Source: an uncultured Erythrobacter sp.
GTDB lineage: Bacteria; Pseudomonadota; Alphaproteobacteria; Sphingomonadales; Sphingomonadaceae
Assembly: GCA_947495555.1 (NCBI GenBank)
Contig: CANLZI010000002.1
Coordinates: 124,001-188,000 of the forward strand
DNA length: 64,000 bases
Direction: 5' to 3'
Positions 17,789-26,564 of this stretch are shown one piece after another. Under the pieces are notes generated by a model. That model ran no database searches. It saw only the letters and a list, made by a program, of their open reading frames with translations, and had not been told where the DNA came from. Made by a program: the position numbers and the translations under genes. The stretch's first letter is position 1; each line of letters begins with the position of its first letter.

Positions 17789-19198
17789 TCACTCGGCAGC
17801 ATTTTTAGACGCATCTTCGAGCAGGTCAGCTTCGGCAGCATCCTTGGCATTGTAACGCGGCGCTGACTCAACCAGCGGCACTTCGTCAATCTCACGCTTG
17901 CCGATCTCGATACCCTTGTCCGCAAGTCTCTTGCCCGAGGACAAGACGTTGCGTTCAAAGCTGCCAACGAATTTGTTGTAATTGTTGACCGCCGTCTCCA
18001 ACCCACCGCCCACGCGTTTGAGATGGTCAGAGGCAACCCGCAAACGGTCATATAGCTCCGCGCCCAGCCGGCCGATTTCCTGTGCTTCCTTCGCCAATCC
18101 ATCCTGCCGCCAAACCTGCGCCACGGTGCGCGCAATTGCGACAAGATTGGTCGGAGTGGCCAGCAAGACCCGGCGCTCAAAGGCAAAATCCCACAAGGTC
18201 GGATCGGCATCCAAGGCGGCGGTAACAAAATGCTCGCCTGGGATGAACATGATCACATAGTCGGGCGCTTCTTCGAACTGGCTTTGATAACTTTTGGTGC
18301 TCAATGTCTGGACATGATTGCGCATAGACTTGGCGTGCGAATCCAGCTCGCGCTTGCGGGTGTCTTCATCGTCGGCCTCGAACGCAGCCTGATAAGCGTT
18401 GAGCGACACTTTGGAATCAATCACGAGTTTTTTCTGCCCAGGCACATTGATGATCGCATCGGGACGAAGCCGCCCCTCTTCGGTTTCAACGGAATGTTCG
18501 AGATTGAAATCGGTGTGTTCGGCCAGTCCGCATTGTTCGAGCAAATTTTGCAGAGCCCGCTCGCCCCAACGGCCCCGCGCCTTGGGCGCATTGGTCAGCG
18601 AATTGCCCAGTCGCTGGGCTTCGCGCCGGACCTCTTCTTGCCCTTCGCGCATCGACTGGATCAGCCCGGTCAGTTGACCAAAGGCGTCCTTGCGCTGGTT
18701 CTCCAGAGTTTCGACCTGTTTTTCATATTTCTCCAGCCGATCGCCCACGGGCTTGAGCAGTCCCGCCACCGCTTCCTTATTCTTGGCCTCTGCCTCGGTC
18801 AGGCGCTTGCTCGCCTCGGCATCAAATTTCTCGCGAGCAATTTCGAGCACCTTGGCGCCGGTGTTCTCGAATTCCTTGAGCAACTTGTCACGCGATTCTT
18901 CCAGCAGACGCTTCTGCTCGGCAAAACCGGCGCGCTCTGCCTTGAAGGTGGAATTTTGTTCCCGCGCCTTGTCCAGGTCCGCCGCCAGAGCATCAGCGCG
19001 GGCAGCGCGTTCGGACATGGTCGCCAATTCCGGCGTCATGCGTGCCAGATCATCGGCGGACTTCTTCGCTTCAACATCGCGCTCTTCAAACCGCGCCTTC
19101 CAATCAGCGACGGGGCGCGAGCCAAAAAACCAGCCAGCGGCAGCGCCAGCTAGAAGGCCTAGAATGAGTGCGATAATGCCAAGAAATGTCGGATCCAT
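17789..19198 (-). CDS. rmuC: DNA recombination protein RmuC homologue
   Basis: A 469-residue protein with an N-terminal membrane anchor (about 5-25, IALILGLLAGAAAGWFFGS). A long coiled coil (about 35-190) is followed by a RmuC nuclease-like domain (about 200-430) including KARGRWGERALQNLLEQCGL, the acidic/basic VIDSKVSLNAY and FMFIPGE-like VIMFIPGEHF. RmuC limits inversions at short repeats in E. coli and carries a restriction-endonuclease-like fold; the E/D-x-K of VIDSK is visible. The C-terminus is acidic. Start and length are normal. Confidence 0.93.
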   Translation of the reverse strand: MDPTFLGIIALILGLLAGAAAGWFFGSRPVADWKARFEERDVEAKKSADDLARMTPELATMSERAARADALAADLDKAREQNSTFKAERAGFAEQKRLLEESRDKLLKEFENTGAKVLEIAREKFDAEASKRLTEAEAKNKEAVAGLLKPVGDRLEKYEKQVETLENQRKDAFGQLTGLIQSMREGQEEVRREAQRLGNSLTNAPKARGRWGERALQNLLEQCGLAEHTDFNLEHSVETEEGRLRPDAIINVPGQKKLVIDSKVSLNAYQAAFEADDEDTRKRELDSHAKSMRNHVQTLSTKSYQSQFEEAPDYVIMFIPGEHFVTAALDADPTLWDFAFERRVLLATPTNLVAIARTVAQVWRQDGLAKEAQEIGRLGAELYDRLRVASDHLKRVGGGLETAVNNYNKFVGSFERNVLSSGKRLADKGIEIGKREIDEVPLVESAPRYNAKDAAEADLLEDASKNAAE

Positions 19199-19258
19199 CC
19201 GACTAACCTAAGCGGAACGGATAAGGAACACTAGTCCCTAATCGGCAAAACCTGTGGC

Positions 19259-19840
19259 TTATGCCGCCTGCCGTAATTTCTTCAGCTTCTTCAGCGCCAT
19301 ATTGCGTTTGAGGCGCGACAGATGGTCGATGAACAAAATGCCTTCGAGGTGGTCCATCTCGTGCTGGATACAGGTCGCCATCAGCCCATCAAGCTGTTCG
19401 ACATGCTCTTTGCCATCAAGGTCTTGATACTTCACCGTGCAGGTCGCGGGGCGATCCACATCGGCAAAGATTTCAGGCACTGACAGGCAGCCTTCCTGAT
19501 AGGTCGCGAGGTCCTCTGCTGGATCAATGATTTCCGGATTGATGAACACGCGAGGATCATTCTTTGTGGCGGGATGGGTGTGCGCATGGCCATCGCCATG
19601 ATCGTGGTCACACTCGACCGGCTCGGCGTCGGGGTCCTCGGGTTGAAGATCGATCACCAACACACGCTGAGGCACGCCCACCTGGATCGCCGCAAGGCCA
19701 ATGCCGGGCGCGTGATACATGGTTTCAAACATGTCCTCGACCAGCGTTTTCAGCTCGTCATTGAACTGATCCGCAGGAACGGGTTTGGACACGATTTTAA
19801 GCCGGGGATCCGGCACTTCAAGGATTTCACGAATAGCCAT
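19259..19840 (-). CDS. def: Peptide deformylase with a His-rich insertion
   Basis: A 193-residue deformylase removing formyl groups from new proteins. All three metal-site motifs are intact: GIGLAAIQVG, EGCLS (116-120) and HEMDH (160-164). Between the second and third strands is a 12-15 residue insertion, CDHDHGDGHAHTH (77-89), that is absent from typical Def proteins of about 170 residues and looks like a metal-binding patch. The gene sits between rmuC and recR. The fmt gene, its usual partner, is divergently placed about 800 bases away. Confidence 0.95.
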   Translation of the reverse strand: MAIREILEVPDPRLKIVSKPVPADQFNDELKTLVEDMFETMYHAPGIGLAAIQVGVPQRVLVIDLQPEDPDAEPVECDHDHGDGHAHTHPATKNDPRVFINPEIIDPAEDLATYQEGCLSVPEIFADVDRPATCTVKYQDLDGKEHVEQLDGLMATCIQHEMDHLEGILFIDHLSRLKRNMALKKLKKLRQAA

Positions 19841-19902
19841 AGGGGCTCAGATAGTGCCTCTCGCTTGCTGTCGCAAGCGCAACAAGCCGATCAGTGATGC
19901 AT

Positions 19903-20499
19903 CTAATCCACTGGACGCCGCGCCCGTAGCGCCTGCGCCAGTGTGCCCTCGTCGAGATAGTCTAGCTCTCCGCCAACCGGCAGACCGTGGGCCAGCGCGG
20001 TTATGCGCACAGGAAATGCCTCCAGCCGCTCGGCTATGTAATGCGCGGTGGTCTGACCTTCCAAAGTGGCGTTCATGGCCAGCACGACCTCGTCCACGCC
20101 GCCCTCTTCCACGCGAGAGAGCAATCCTGCGATGTTCAAATCCTCTGGTCCGATACCATCCAGCGCGGACAATTTGCCGCCCAGCACATGATAGCGGCCC
20201 GAGAACAGCCGCGAGCGATCCAGCGCCCACAGATCGGCGACATCTTCCACCACGCACAGCGCCTTCATATCGCGGCGCGGATCGGCGCAGATGCCGCAGG
20301 GGTTGCGGGTGTCGACATTGCCGCATGTGTCGCATTCCAGCAGCTTTTCGCGCACCACGCCCAGCGCATCCAGCAGAGCGGGCAAAGCCTGTTCACGGTT
20401 CTTCACCAGATACAGCACGGCGCGCCGGGCCGAGCGCGGACCCAGTCCGGGAAGACGCGCCAAGGCGCTGGCCAATGCCTCAATCTCTTGCGATGCCAA
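19903..20499 (-). CDS. recR: Recombination mediator protein RecR
   Basis: A 198-residue RecR, normal length. A helix-hairpin-helix part, [14 protein letters not shown], is followed by the four-Cys zinc finger [16 protein letters not shown] and a Toprim domain ([13 protein letters not shown]). The C-terminus includes [19 protein letters not shown] in two parts, as in RecR. RecR with RecF and RecO loads RecA at gaps. A TTG at 20499 appears to be the start, because no ATG or GTG precedes the conserved helix and GAGAG lies upstream. Confidence 0.95.
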   Translation of the reverse strand: MASQEIEALASALARLPGLGPRSARRAVLYLVKNREQALPALLDALGVVREKLLECDTCGNVDTRNPCGICADPRRDMKALCVVEDVADLWALDRSRLFSGRYHVLGGKLSALDGIGPEDLNIAGLLSRVEEGGVDEVVLAMNATLEGQTTAHYIAERLEAFPVRITALAHGLPVGGELDYLDEGTLAQALRARRPVD

Positions 20500-20516
20500 A
20501 GCGCGAAACTCTCTTT

Positions 20517-20608
20517 CCGTTCGCCCTGAGCTTGTCGAAGGGCTGTTCTTCTTCCAAAGGACAACGCTAGAAGAAAAGGCAAGGCTTCGACAAGCTCAGC
20601 CCGAGCGG
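20517..20608. repeat. REP-like inverted repeat between recR and fmt
   Basis: The left arm (20517-20543) and right arm (20583-20608) are near-perfect inverted copies around GAGCTTGTCGAAG / CTTCGACAAGCTC, ending in CCGTTCGCCC and GGGC-like ends. The 39-base loop contains CTTCTTCC/AGAAGAAA. The same GCTTCGACAAGCTCAG core is a familiar dispersed element in sphingomonad genomes. It fills most of the space between two divergent genes. Transcribed, it would fold into a long hairpin. Confidence 0.75.
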
Positions 20609-20632
20609 AATTTTATTTTCAAGGTCGTTTTA

Positions 20633-21538
20633 ATGCGCATAATTTTCATGGGAACACCGGATTTTGCCGTGCCAGCGCTGGCTGCGCTGCACGAGGCCGC
20701 GCATGAAATTGTGTGCGTTTACACTCAGCCGCCCCGCCCCGCTGGCCGGGGAAAGAAACTGCAACCATCTCCCGTTCAAAAGCTGGCAGAGCAATTGGGC
20801 ATCGAGGTGCGCAGCCCCAAATCGCTCAAATCAGCCGAAGCGCAGGCTGAATTTGCTGCGCTGAATGCCGATGTGGCGGTGGTGGCTGCCTATGGCTTGA
20901 TCCTGCCGCAGGCGGTGCTGGATGCGCCCACCCATGGCTGCATCAACATCCACGCCTCTATCCTGCCGCGCTGGCGCGGGGCCGCGCCAATCCACCGGGC
21001 GGTGATGGCAGGCGATCCCGGCACCGGCGTCACCATCATGCAGATGGAGGCAGGGCTAGACACTGGCCCCATGCTGGCCACGATCCGCACCCCGATAGAG
21101 GACAAGACCACCGGCGAACTGACCGAGGAATTGGCCGAGCTTGGCGCGCAATTGATGGTTGGCACGCTGCGCGATCTGGCGATCCACATTCCTGTCGCTC
21201 AAGACGATGTGGATGCAACCTATGCGCCTAAGATCGATAAGGCCGAGGCCAAGATCGACTGGTCGCGCTCAGCTGCTGAGCTGGTGCGCCATATTCACGG
21301 CCTGGCACCCTTTCCCGGCGCATGGAGCGAAGTGGATGGCGCCCGCGTAAAGTTCCTGCGCGCGGAAGTTTGCGACGGGTCAGGCGATGCTGGCGAGGTG
21401 CTGGATGACGATCTGGCGATTGCTTGCGGCGAAGGAGCCTTGCGCCCCATCCGCCTGCAACGCGCGGGCAAACCGGCGATGGATCGGGCCGATTTTCTGC
21501 GCGGCAATACGATCGGTAAAGGGGCCAGATTGGCGTGA
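20633..21538 (+). CDS. fmt: Methionyl-tRNA formyltransferase
   Basis: A 301-residue Fmt. It has an N-terminal Rossmann-like domain starting [16 protein letters not shown], the folate-site loop [18 protein letters not shown] with its catalytic Asn-His, and DTGPML. The C-terminal OB-like domain includes GLAPFPGAW. The open frame extends upstream through the REP-like repeat, but the ATG at 20633 is the clear family start. It formylates Met-tRNA for initiation, and Def, encoded nearby, reverses the modification. Its stop overlaps the truA start. Confidence 0.97.
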   Translation: MRIIFMGTPDFAVPALAALHEAAHEIVCVYTQPPRPAGRGKKLQPSPVQKLAEQLGIEVRSPKSLKSAEAQAEFAALNADVAVVAAYGLILPQAVLDAPTHGCINIHASILPRWRGAAPIHRAVMAGDPGTGVTIMQMEAGLDTGPMLATIRTPIEDKTTGELTEELAELGAQLMVGTLRDLAIHIPVAQDDVDATYAPKIDKAEAKIDWSRSAAELVRHIHGLAPFPGAWSEVDGARVKFLRAEVCDGSGDAGEVLDDDLAIACGEGALRPIRLQRAGKPAMDRADFLRGNTIGKGARLA

Positions 21539-22302
21539 CCCGCTTTGCGCTGACGATAGAGTTTGATGGCACGCCATTCATGGGCCTGCAGCGCCAGCCG
21601 CACGGCCCCAGCGTGCAGCAATCGCTGGAAGATGCCGCCGCTGCGATCACTGGCGAGGACGTCACCTTATTCAGCGCGGGCCGGACGGATTCGGGCGTCC
21701 ATGCACTCGCCATGCGCAGCCATATGGACATTGAAAAGGATCTGACGCCGTTCCGCCTGATGGAGGCGCTCAACGCCAAGATGCGGCCCGATCCGATTGC
21801 CGTGACCCATTGCGAGGTGGTGGATGAAGAATGGCATGCGCGCTTTTCCTGCATCGGGCGGCGCTATCTCTATCGCATTGCCAATCGCCGAGCGCCCATG
21901 GCGCTGGACAAGGACCGCGTGTGGCACGTGGCCAATCAGCTGGATCATGAAGCGATGCACCGCGCGGCACAGACGCTGGTCGGACGGCACGACTTCACCA
22001 CCTTTCGCTCAGCCCATTGTCAGGCGAAAGACCCTGTCAAAACGCTCGACCGGCTGGATGTGGAGCGGGTCGGATCAGAGATTCATATCCATGCCGCCGC
22101 GCGCAGTTTCCTGCACCATCAAGTGCGCAGCATGATCGGATGTTTGAAATTGGTGGGCGCAGGAACTTGGCCTGAAAGCCGCGTGGCCGAGGCCTTGGCC
22201 GCTTGTGATCGGCAAGAGCTGGGCCTCAACGCACCACCAACGGGACTCTATTTCGTTGAAGCGATCTATCCCGAAGACGCATACGATAACGCGGGCGCTT
22301 GA
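21535..22302 (+). CDS. truA: tRNA pseudouridine(38-40) synthase TruA
   Basis: A 255-residue TruA with the catalytic Asp in [12 protein letters not shown], the N-terminal [17 protein letters not shown] and the late [11 protein letters not shown] segment. It converts U38-U40 of the tRNA anticodon arm to pseudouridine. Translation begins at a GTG that overlaps the fmt stop (GTGA), so the two are coupled. Confidence 0.97.
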   Translation: MTRFALTIEFDGTPFMGLQRQPHGPSVQQSLEDAAAAITGEDVTLFSAGRTDSGVHALAMRSHMDIEKDLTPFRLMEALNAKMRPDPIAVTHCEVVDEEWHARFSCIGRRYLYRIANRRAPMALDKDRVWHVANQLDHEAMHRAAQTLVGRHDFTTFRSAHCQAKDPVKTLDRLDVERVGSEIHIHAAARSFLHHQVRSMIGCLKLVGAGTWPESRVAEALAACDRQELGLNAPPTGLYFVEAIYPEDAYDNAGA

Positions 22303-22372
22303 CCTAACGTCACCCTAGCCAAGGCGCATTTGCGAGCCTAGCTGTGTGGAAACAATTACAGGAGAATGCAGG

Positions 22373-23482
22373 ATGACCACGGGTAAACAGCTATTCACGA
22401 CATTGGATGCAGGCGGCGCTTTGACCGTTGAAATTGCAGAGGCGAGCTTTCCCGAGCCAACCGGCAATCAGGTTTTGGTCAAGATGGAAGCCGCTCCGAT
22501 CAATCCGTCAGACCTCGCGATCCTGACCAGCGCGGCTGACTTCGACAATGCCGAATATTCTCACGGCAAGGTTGTCGCGCAAATGCCCGAGCCTTTCCTG
22601 TCGGGTCAAAAAGGCCGTCATGGACAGCGTCTGCCCGCCGGGAACGAGGGTGCCGGCACCGTCATCGCCACCGGTGACAGCGATATGGCCAAAGCCCTGA
22701 TGGGCCAGCGCGTTGCCTGTGTGCCGGGCAATGCGTTCAGCCAGTATGCGATTGCCGATGCGATGATGTGCCTGCCCTTGGGTGATCATTCCAGCGAAGT
22801 TGGCGCCTCCAGCTTCGTCAATCCGATGACCGCACTGGCGTTTGTCGAGACCGCGAAAATGGAAGGTCACGATGCGATCATCCATCTGGCCGCAGCCTCC
22901 AATCTGGGCCAAATGCTCAACAAAATCTGCCTCGAAGACGGGATGAAGCTGGTCAACATCGTGCGCAAGCAAGAGCATGTCGACCAGTTGAAGGCTCTCG
23001 GTGCCGAACATGTCGTCAATTCATCGGACGATGATTACATGGCGCAGTTGCGCGCGGCGATTGCGGCCACCGGTGCATTCCTCGGCTTTGACCCGATTGG
23101 CGGCGGACAGGCGAGCGACGGCGTGCTGAAAGCAATGGAGCAAGTTGCCGCCAGCCAGATGAACGAGTTCTCTCGCTATGGCTCTAACCAAGACAAGAAG
23201 ATGTATATGTATGGCCGGTTGGATCTAGGGCCGACCATCCTTACCCCATCCTATGGTCTGCAATGGTCAATTGCCGGCTTCTTGCTGACACCATTCCTGG
23301 CCAAAGCAGGCATGGAAACCGTGGTGCGTCTGCGCACCCGCGTTCAGCAGAACCTGACGACCACTTTCGCCTCGCATTACAAAGCTAAGGTCAATCTAGA
23401 AGAAATGCTGACCAAGGAAGCGATCCAAGATTATCGCCAGATGAAAACCGGCGAGAAATACCTCGTAACCCCGCATTCTTGA
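22373..23482 (+). CDS. Medium-chain zinc-binding-dehydrogenase-like oxidoreductase
   Basis: A 369-residue MDR-superfamily protein. It has a GroES-like N-terminal domain (APINPSDLAIL, LPAGNEGAGTVIATG) and a nucleotide-binding domain starting at AIIHLAAASNLGQML. The INPSD motif and absence of zinc-ligand cysteines fit quinone-oxidoreductase or enoyl-reductase members rather than alcohol dehydrogenases. It is longer than QOR (about 325), with an extra SAADFDNAEYSHGK region near residue 50 and a C-terminal extension. The ATG at 22373 has AGGAG 9 bases upstream. The substrate is unknown; it stands alone. Confidence 0.85.
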   Translation: MTTGKQLFTTLDAGGALTVEIAEASFPEPTGNQVLVKMEAAPINPSDLAILTSAADFDNAEYSHGKVVAQMPEPFLSGQKGRHGQRLPAGNEGAGTVIATGDSDMAKALMGQRVACVPGNAFSQYAIADAMMCLPLGDHSSEVGASSFVNPMTALAFVETAKMEGHDAIIHLAAASNLGQMLNKICLEDGMKLVNIVRKQEHVDQLKALGAEHVVNSSDDDYMAQLRAAIAATGAFLGFDPIGGGQASDGVLKAMEQVAASQMNEFSRYGSNQDKKMYMYGRLDLGPTILTPSYGLQWSIAGFLLTPFLAKAGMETVVRLRTRVQQNLTTTFASHYKAKVNLEEMLTKEAIQDYRQMKTGEKYLVTPHS

Positions 23483-23522
23483 TGGGAGCGCACGCGGTCC
23501 AGCGTGCAATTTCCTCGCTCAT

Positions 23523-23610
23523 GCGACCTGAAGGTCGCGTCGCTGCCGGTAGATGCAAGCCGAATCGAGGCCGCGAGTTCCTGCCTAGGCGGGGACTCGC
23601 CGCTCGGCGG
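23523..23610. other. Three consecutive hairpins in the convergent intergenic region
   Basis: Between the oxidoreductase and the methyltransferase genes lie GCGACCT-GA-AGGTCGC (23523-23538), a 13-pair hairpin from GCGAGTTCC to GGGACTCGC (23573-23600) in which the two DNA mismatches become G-U pairs, and CGCCG-CT-CGGCG (23599-23610). None is followed by a T-run. They may jointly act as a bidirectional transcription barrier or form a structured RNA. Confidence 0.45.
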
Positions 23611-23721
23611 CCTATCCAGCAATTGACTGCTTTGTCGCAGCTTCAGGCTGCCCCAGTATGACTGCAATTGAGGTGGAAAGCGGTCATTCACCACACCGTT
23701 TCTTTCAGGCTTCCCATGCCT

Positions 23722-24651
23722 TTAGTCAGAACTCGTGGCAGCCCATGCATCTGCCATGGCAGCGACGTGCCTTTCATCGGTGCCACAGCAGCCGCCGGTT
23801 ACCCGAAGCGAAGCGACTGCGTTGCAAAGCTCCAAATGTCGTTCAGCGAGTTCGGCAGGGTTGCCTTCATCAAGCTCTTCGCACTGATCCAGCTCGGCAT
23901 GGCTGAGTGTTGAAGCATTCGAGCGAAAGCCGCCGATACGGTTCAGCCAGCCTGCCCCTTGGATAAGTTCCGACTGGAAATGGGTAGGGTGCGCGCAGTT
24001 GATCATGAAATGTACTGGAGGGGCGTTCGAATCCACCTCAGCAATAGCATCGGCCAAGGTCATGCCTGACGGCAATCGCCCATCTGTTTCAACAGTGAAC
24101 GCGATGACGCAAGGCAGCTCCGCCCGCTTCGCTGCGAGGGCAACACCTGAAGCTTCATTTGCATTTGTCATGGTAATCGCCGTGGTCAGGTCGCAACCCG
24201 CTTCAGCGAACAACTCGATCTGGAAGGCGTGATAATCAGCTGCATCGCCAACTTCCATGATATCTCCCGGATCATAGCCGTCGCCGCGCGGGCCAATGCA
24301 GCCGCTAACTAAGATATGAGAAATGCGATCCTGAAACTCCTCTCTAAGTGATTTCATCAGGGTAATGGCATCGCGGTTCAGCTTCTCCATTTCGCCTTCT
24401 GCATAACCGAGGGGAGCTATCCAATCGCGACTAGCGCGCCAAGTAGGACTTTCTAGGACAAAGCCAGTCTCCTTGCGAGCTGCAATATCGAGGAACTTCC
24501 TGTAGTAATTCGTCAGGCCCTCTCGACCTTTATCTGTCCGTAACAAGTCGATCGCTGCAAACTCTGGCAGTTCAAAACTCTCATTGAAGATCAGATCGGT
24601 CTCTAGCCCGCCGTCAGTGAGGTAGCGCTCGGCCTTGAATGGATTGATCAT
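23722..24651 (-). CDS. Homocysteine S-methyltransferase family protein
   Basis: A 309-residue Pfam S-methyl_trans-type TIM barrel. It begins RYLTDGGLETDLIF, and the zinc-binding residues are Cys in NCAHPTHF and the pair GGCCGTDERH near the C-terminus. The family moves a methyl group from S-methylmethionine, betaine or similar donors to homocysteine (or selenocysteine). Without neighbours of the pathway the donor is open. The ATG at 24651 is chosen because GGAGGG lies 6 bases upstream; an open frame continues 25 codons further. Confidence 0.88.
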   Translation of the reverse strand: MINPFKAERYLTDGGLETDLIFNESFELPEFAAIDLLRTDKGREGLTNYYRKFLDIAARKETGFVLESPTWRASRDWIAPLGYAEGEMEKLNRDAITLMKSLREEFQDRISHILVSGCIGPRGDGYDPGDIMEVGDAADYHAFQIELFAEAGCDLTTAITMTNANEASGVALAAKRAELPCVIAFTVETDGRLPSGMTLADAIAEVDSNAPPVHFMINCAHPTHFQSELIQGAGWLNRIGGFRSNASTLSHAELDQCEELDEGNPAELAERHLELCNAVASLRVTGGCCGTDERHVAAMADAWAATSSD

Positions 24652-24817
24652 GTTATGCCCTCCATAGAGCATCGTGTCGAATGTAGAGCAGGAAATCAAT
24701 CGCCGGCTCCAGTCGAAGGTCCGCAATTGGGTCGCTACTCGAACGGCTAGTTGTGGGTCGTTAGCGGAATGTCAGCTTTTTACGCGAGGCGCGGCGAATC
24801 AGCCATCGCTTTCCGAA

Positions 24818-25813
24818 CTAACGCCGGTCAAATGCTTGCTGGATAAGAGCGGGGTCGTTGATCCCGCTCGCCAGCATCACTTGCAGCAATATCCGCGCCT
24901 TCACCGGATTGAGACCGCGCGCAGCGATGAAGCCGCTTTCATCGTCCTCGCTCTCGCGGTCAACCAGCCCTTCATCCACGCGGCTGGCCCGCACCACCAC
25001 GATTTCACTCTCAGCAGCCTCTGCCAGCCTGCGACGAATGATGCCCGGCGCGTTGCCCTCCCCAAACCCGGCTAGCACAATTCCTTTGGTCCCATCCTGC
25101 ATCAGGCAGTCCACCGCATCGGTCTGCATTCCGGCATAGGCATAGAGGATCGGCACGGTCGGAAATTTGTCAGGAAAGGCAAAGCGGGCCGGACGGTCGG
25201 TTGCCCATGGATCACCAAACCAATCGAGCGAGCTTGGCGTTACGCTGGCAATCGAATCGCGCGGGAAACCGCGAAATGCATCTGTCCCGCTGGTCCGGGC
25301 TTTGCGCGCATCGCGGGCGGAGATCACACGATCGCTCATCACCAACAAAACGCCGCGTCCCGAGGCATCGCCATCGGCGGCCACGCGAATCGCATTGACG
25401 AAATTTCGCATGCCATCGCTGCCCACCGCATCAGCCGGTCGCATCGCGCCCACCAGCACAATCGGCTTGTTGGTGGGCAAGGTCAGATCCAGCAGCAGCG
25501 CGGTTTCCTCTGCCGTATCGGTACCGTGTGTGATCACCACGCCATCAACTTGGGGGTCATCCATCGCCTCAGCGCAGGCGGAATATAGCGTGCTCCACAA
25601 ATCAGGATGCATATCCTCAGACCCGATCGCCGCCACCTCCCGGCCAGTTAGCCGCGCCTTCAAACCTAAAGCATCGGCCTGCTGGATGAAGGCATCGATC
25701 CCGATCTGCCCAGGGCGATAATCGCGTTTCAAAGCTGCTCCAGCGGTCCCTGCAATGGTGCCGCCGGTCGCCAAAATCAGTATGTTTGCGCTGCTGTTCT
25801 TGGGGTTGTTCAT
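24818..25813 (-). CDS. L-asparaginase/glutaminase (type I/II fold)
   Basis: A 331-residue asparaginase. The first catalytic threonine lies in LATGGTIAGT and the second site in VITHGTDTAEETA, both intact. LVGAMRPADAVGSDGMRN is also typical. No signal peptide is present with the ATG at 25813, so it is predicted to be cytoplasmic, although the active-site spacing resembles type II enzymes. A further 19 upstream codons are open but have no ribosome site. It hydrolyses asparagine to aspartate and ammonia. Confidence 0.9.
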   Translation of the reverse strand: MNNPKNSSANILILATGGTIAGTAGAALKRDYRPGQIGIDAFIQQADALGLKARLTGREVAAIGSEDMHPDLWSTLYSACAEAMDDPQVDGVVITHGTDTAEETALLLDLTLPTNKPIVLVGAMRPADAVGSDGMRNFVNAIRVAADGDASGRGVLLVMSDRVISARDARKARTSGTDAFRGFPRDSIASVTPSSLDWFGDPWATDRPARFAFPDKFPTVPILYAYAGMQTDAVDCLMQDGTKGIVLAGFGEGNAPGIIRRRLAEAAESEIVVVRASRVDEGLVDRESEDDESGFIAARGLNPVKARILLQVMLASGINDPALIQQAFDRR

Positions 25814-25898
25814 AGGGGATGCGATAGCCTTGGGGAAAGATTCAGGCCAGAAGGCAATTGATTTTACCAAAAGAGGCGTTAGATAGCCCCCTTCCGTG

Positions 25899-25974
25899 GG
25901 GCGATTAGCTCAGTTGGTAGAGCATCTCGTTTACACCGAGAGGGTCGGCAGTTCGAGCCTGTCATCGCCCACCA
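25899..25974 (+). tRNA. tRNA-Val (anticodon UAC)
   Basis: The 76-base cloverleaf has acceptor arms GGGCGAT and ATCGCCC, D-arm AGCTCAGTTGGTAGAGC, anticodon arm TCTCG-TTTACAC-CGAGA with anticodon TAC, T-arm with GTTCGAG, and an encoded ACCA 3' end. No integrase or attachment site is visible nearby. Confidence 0.97.
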
Positions 25975-25994
25975 CGGCCTTTATTTTCAAACAC

Positions 25995-26564
25995 TTACTG
26001 TTCTTGCAAAGCTTCGCGCACCAACGCGATGGCTTCTTCGCTGTCCCAGTGATAGCCGCCGGTCACGCGAAAGATTTCCTGACCCGACGAATCGAACAGC
26101 ACAGTTATGGGCATTCCCAAGTCGCCTAACGCCTCTGCCGCCTGATTGTCAGGGTCAAGCCATGGCTCGAGGTTGCGAAATTCATTCTTGGCAAAGAAGG
26201 GTTCGACCCGCTTTGCCCCCTGCAGATCCTGGCTGATCATGATGATGCGCAATTCATCGCCCATCGTATCCGCCAGATTGTCCAGCATCGGCATTTCCAC
26301 CACGCATGGCGCGCACCATGTCGCCCATAGATTGATCAACACCGGGGTGCCTTGCACAGCGCCCAGATTGAGCTGACGTCCGGCCGGATCGCTCAACAAA
26401 AGGTCGGGCAGCAATGTACCTGCTTGGCTGCGATCAATCTCGCCAGACAATTCCAGCTTGGCAGGGGCGGACTTTTCCTCTTGTTGCGCCGCGGGACCAG
26501 CTTCCCTATCGCAAGCCCCAACAGCAAGCGCCAAGGCCAATATTGTGAGCGACGAACGGAACAC
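25995..26564 (-). CDS. TlpA-like thioredoxin-fold lipoprotein
   Basis: A 189-residue thioredoxin-family protein. The start is a GTG with GGAG 9 bases upstream, giving a lipoprotein signal ending ALAVGAC at residue 17. The redox site is WATWCAPC, followed by VVEMPML and, further on, the cis-proline GMPITVLF. TlpA/ResA-type proteins reduce periplasmic disulfides, often for cytochrome c or copper-site maturation. The N-terminal region up to the GTG is shared, in opposite sense, with the putative start of argH. Confidence 0.88.
   Translation of the reverse strand: MFRSSLTILALALAVGACDREAGPAAQQEEKSAPAKLELSGEIDRSQAGTLLPDLLLSDPAGRQLNLGAVQGTPVLINLWATWCAPCVVEMPMLDNLADTMGDELRIIMISQDLQGAKRVEPFFAKNEFRNLEPWLDPDNQAAEALGDLGMPITVLFDSSGQEIFRVTGGYHWDSEEAIALVREALQEQ

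Noticed and set aside
18230..19153. A 307-codon plus-strand open frame opposite rmuC
   Set aside because: It is entirely antisense to rmuC, whose coiled-coil and RmuC domain motifs are clear; its peptide shows only Leu/Phe-rich shadow composition.
25899..25974. tRNA-Val as an attachment site for an integrated element
   Set aside because: No integrase, flanking direct repeat or atypical gene content is near this tRNA or tRNA-Thr; the adjoining genes are core functions.
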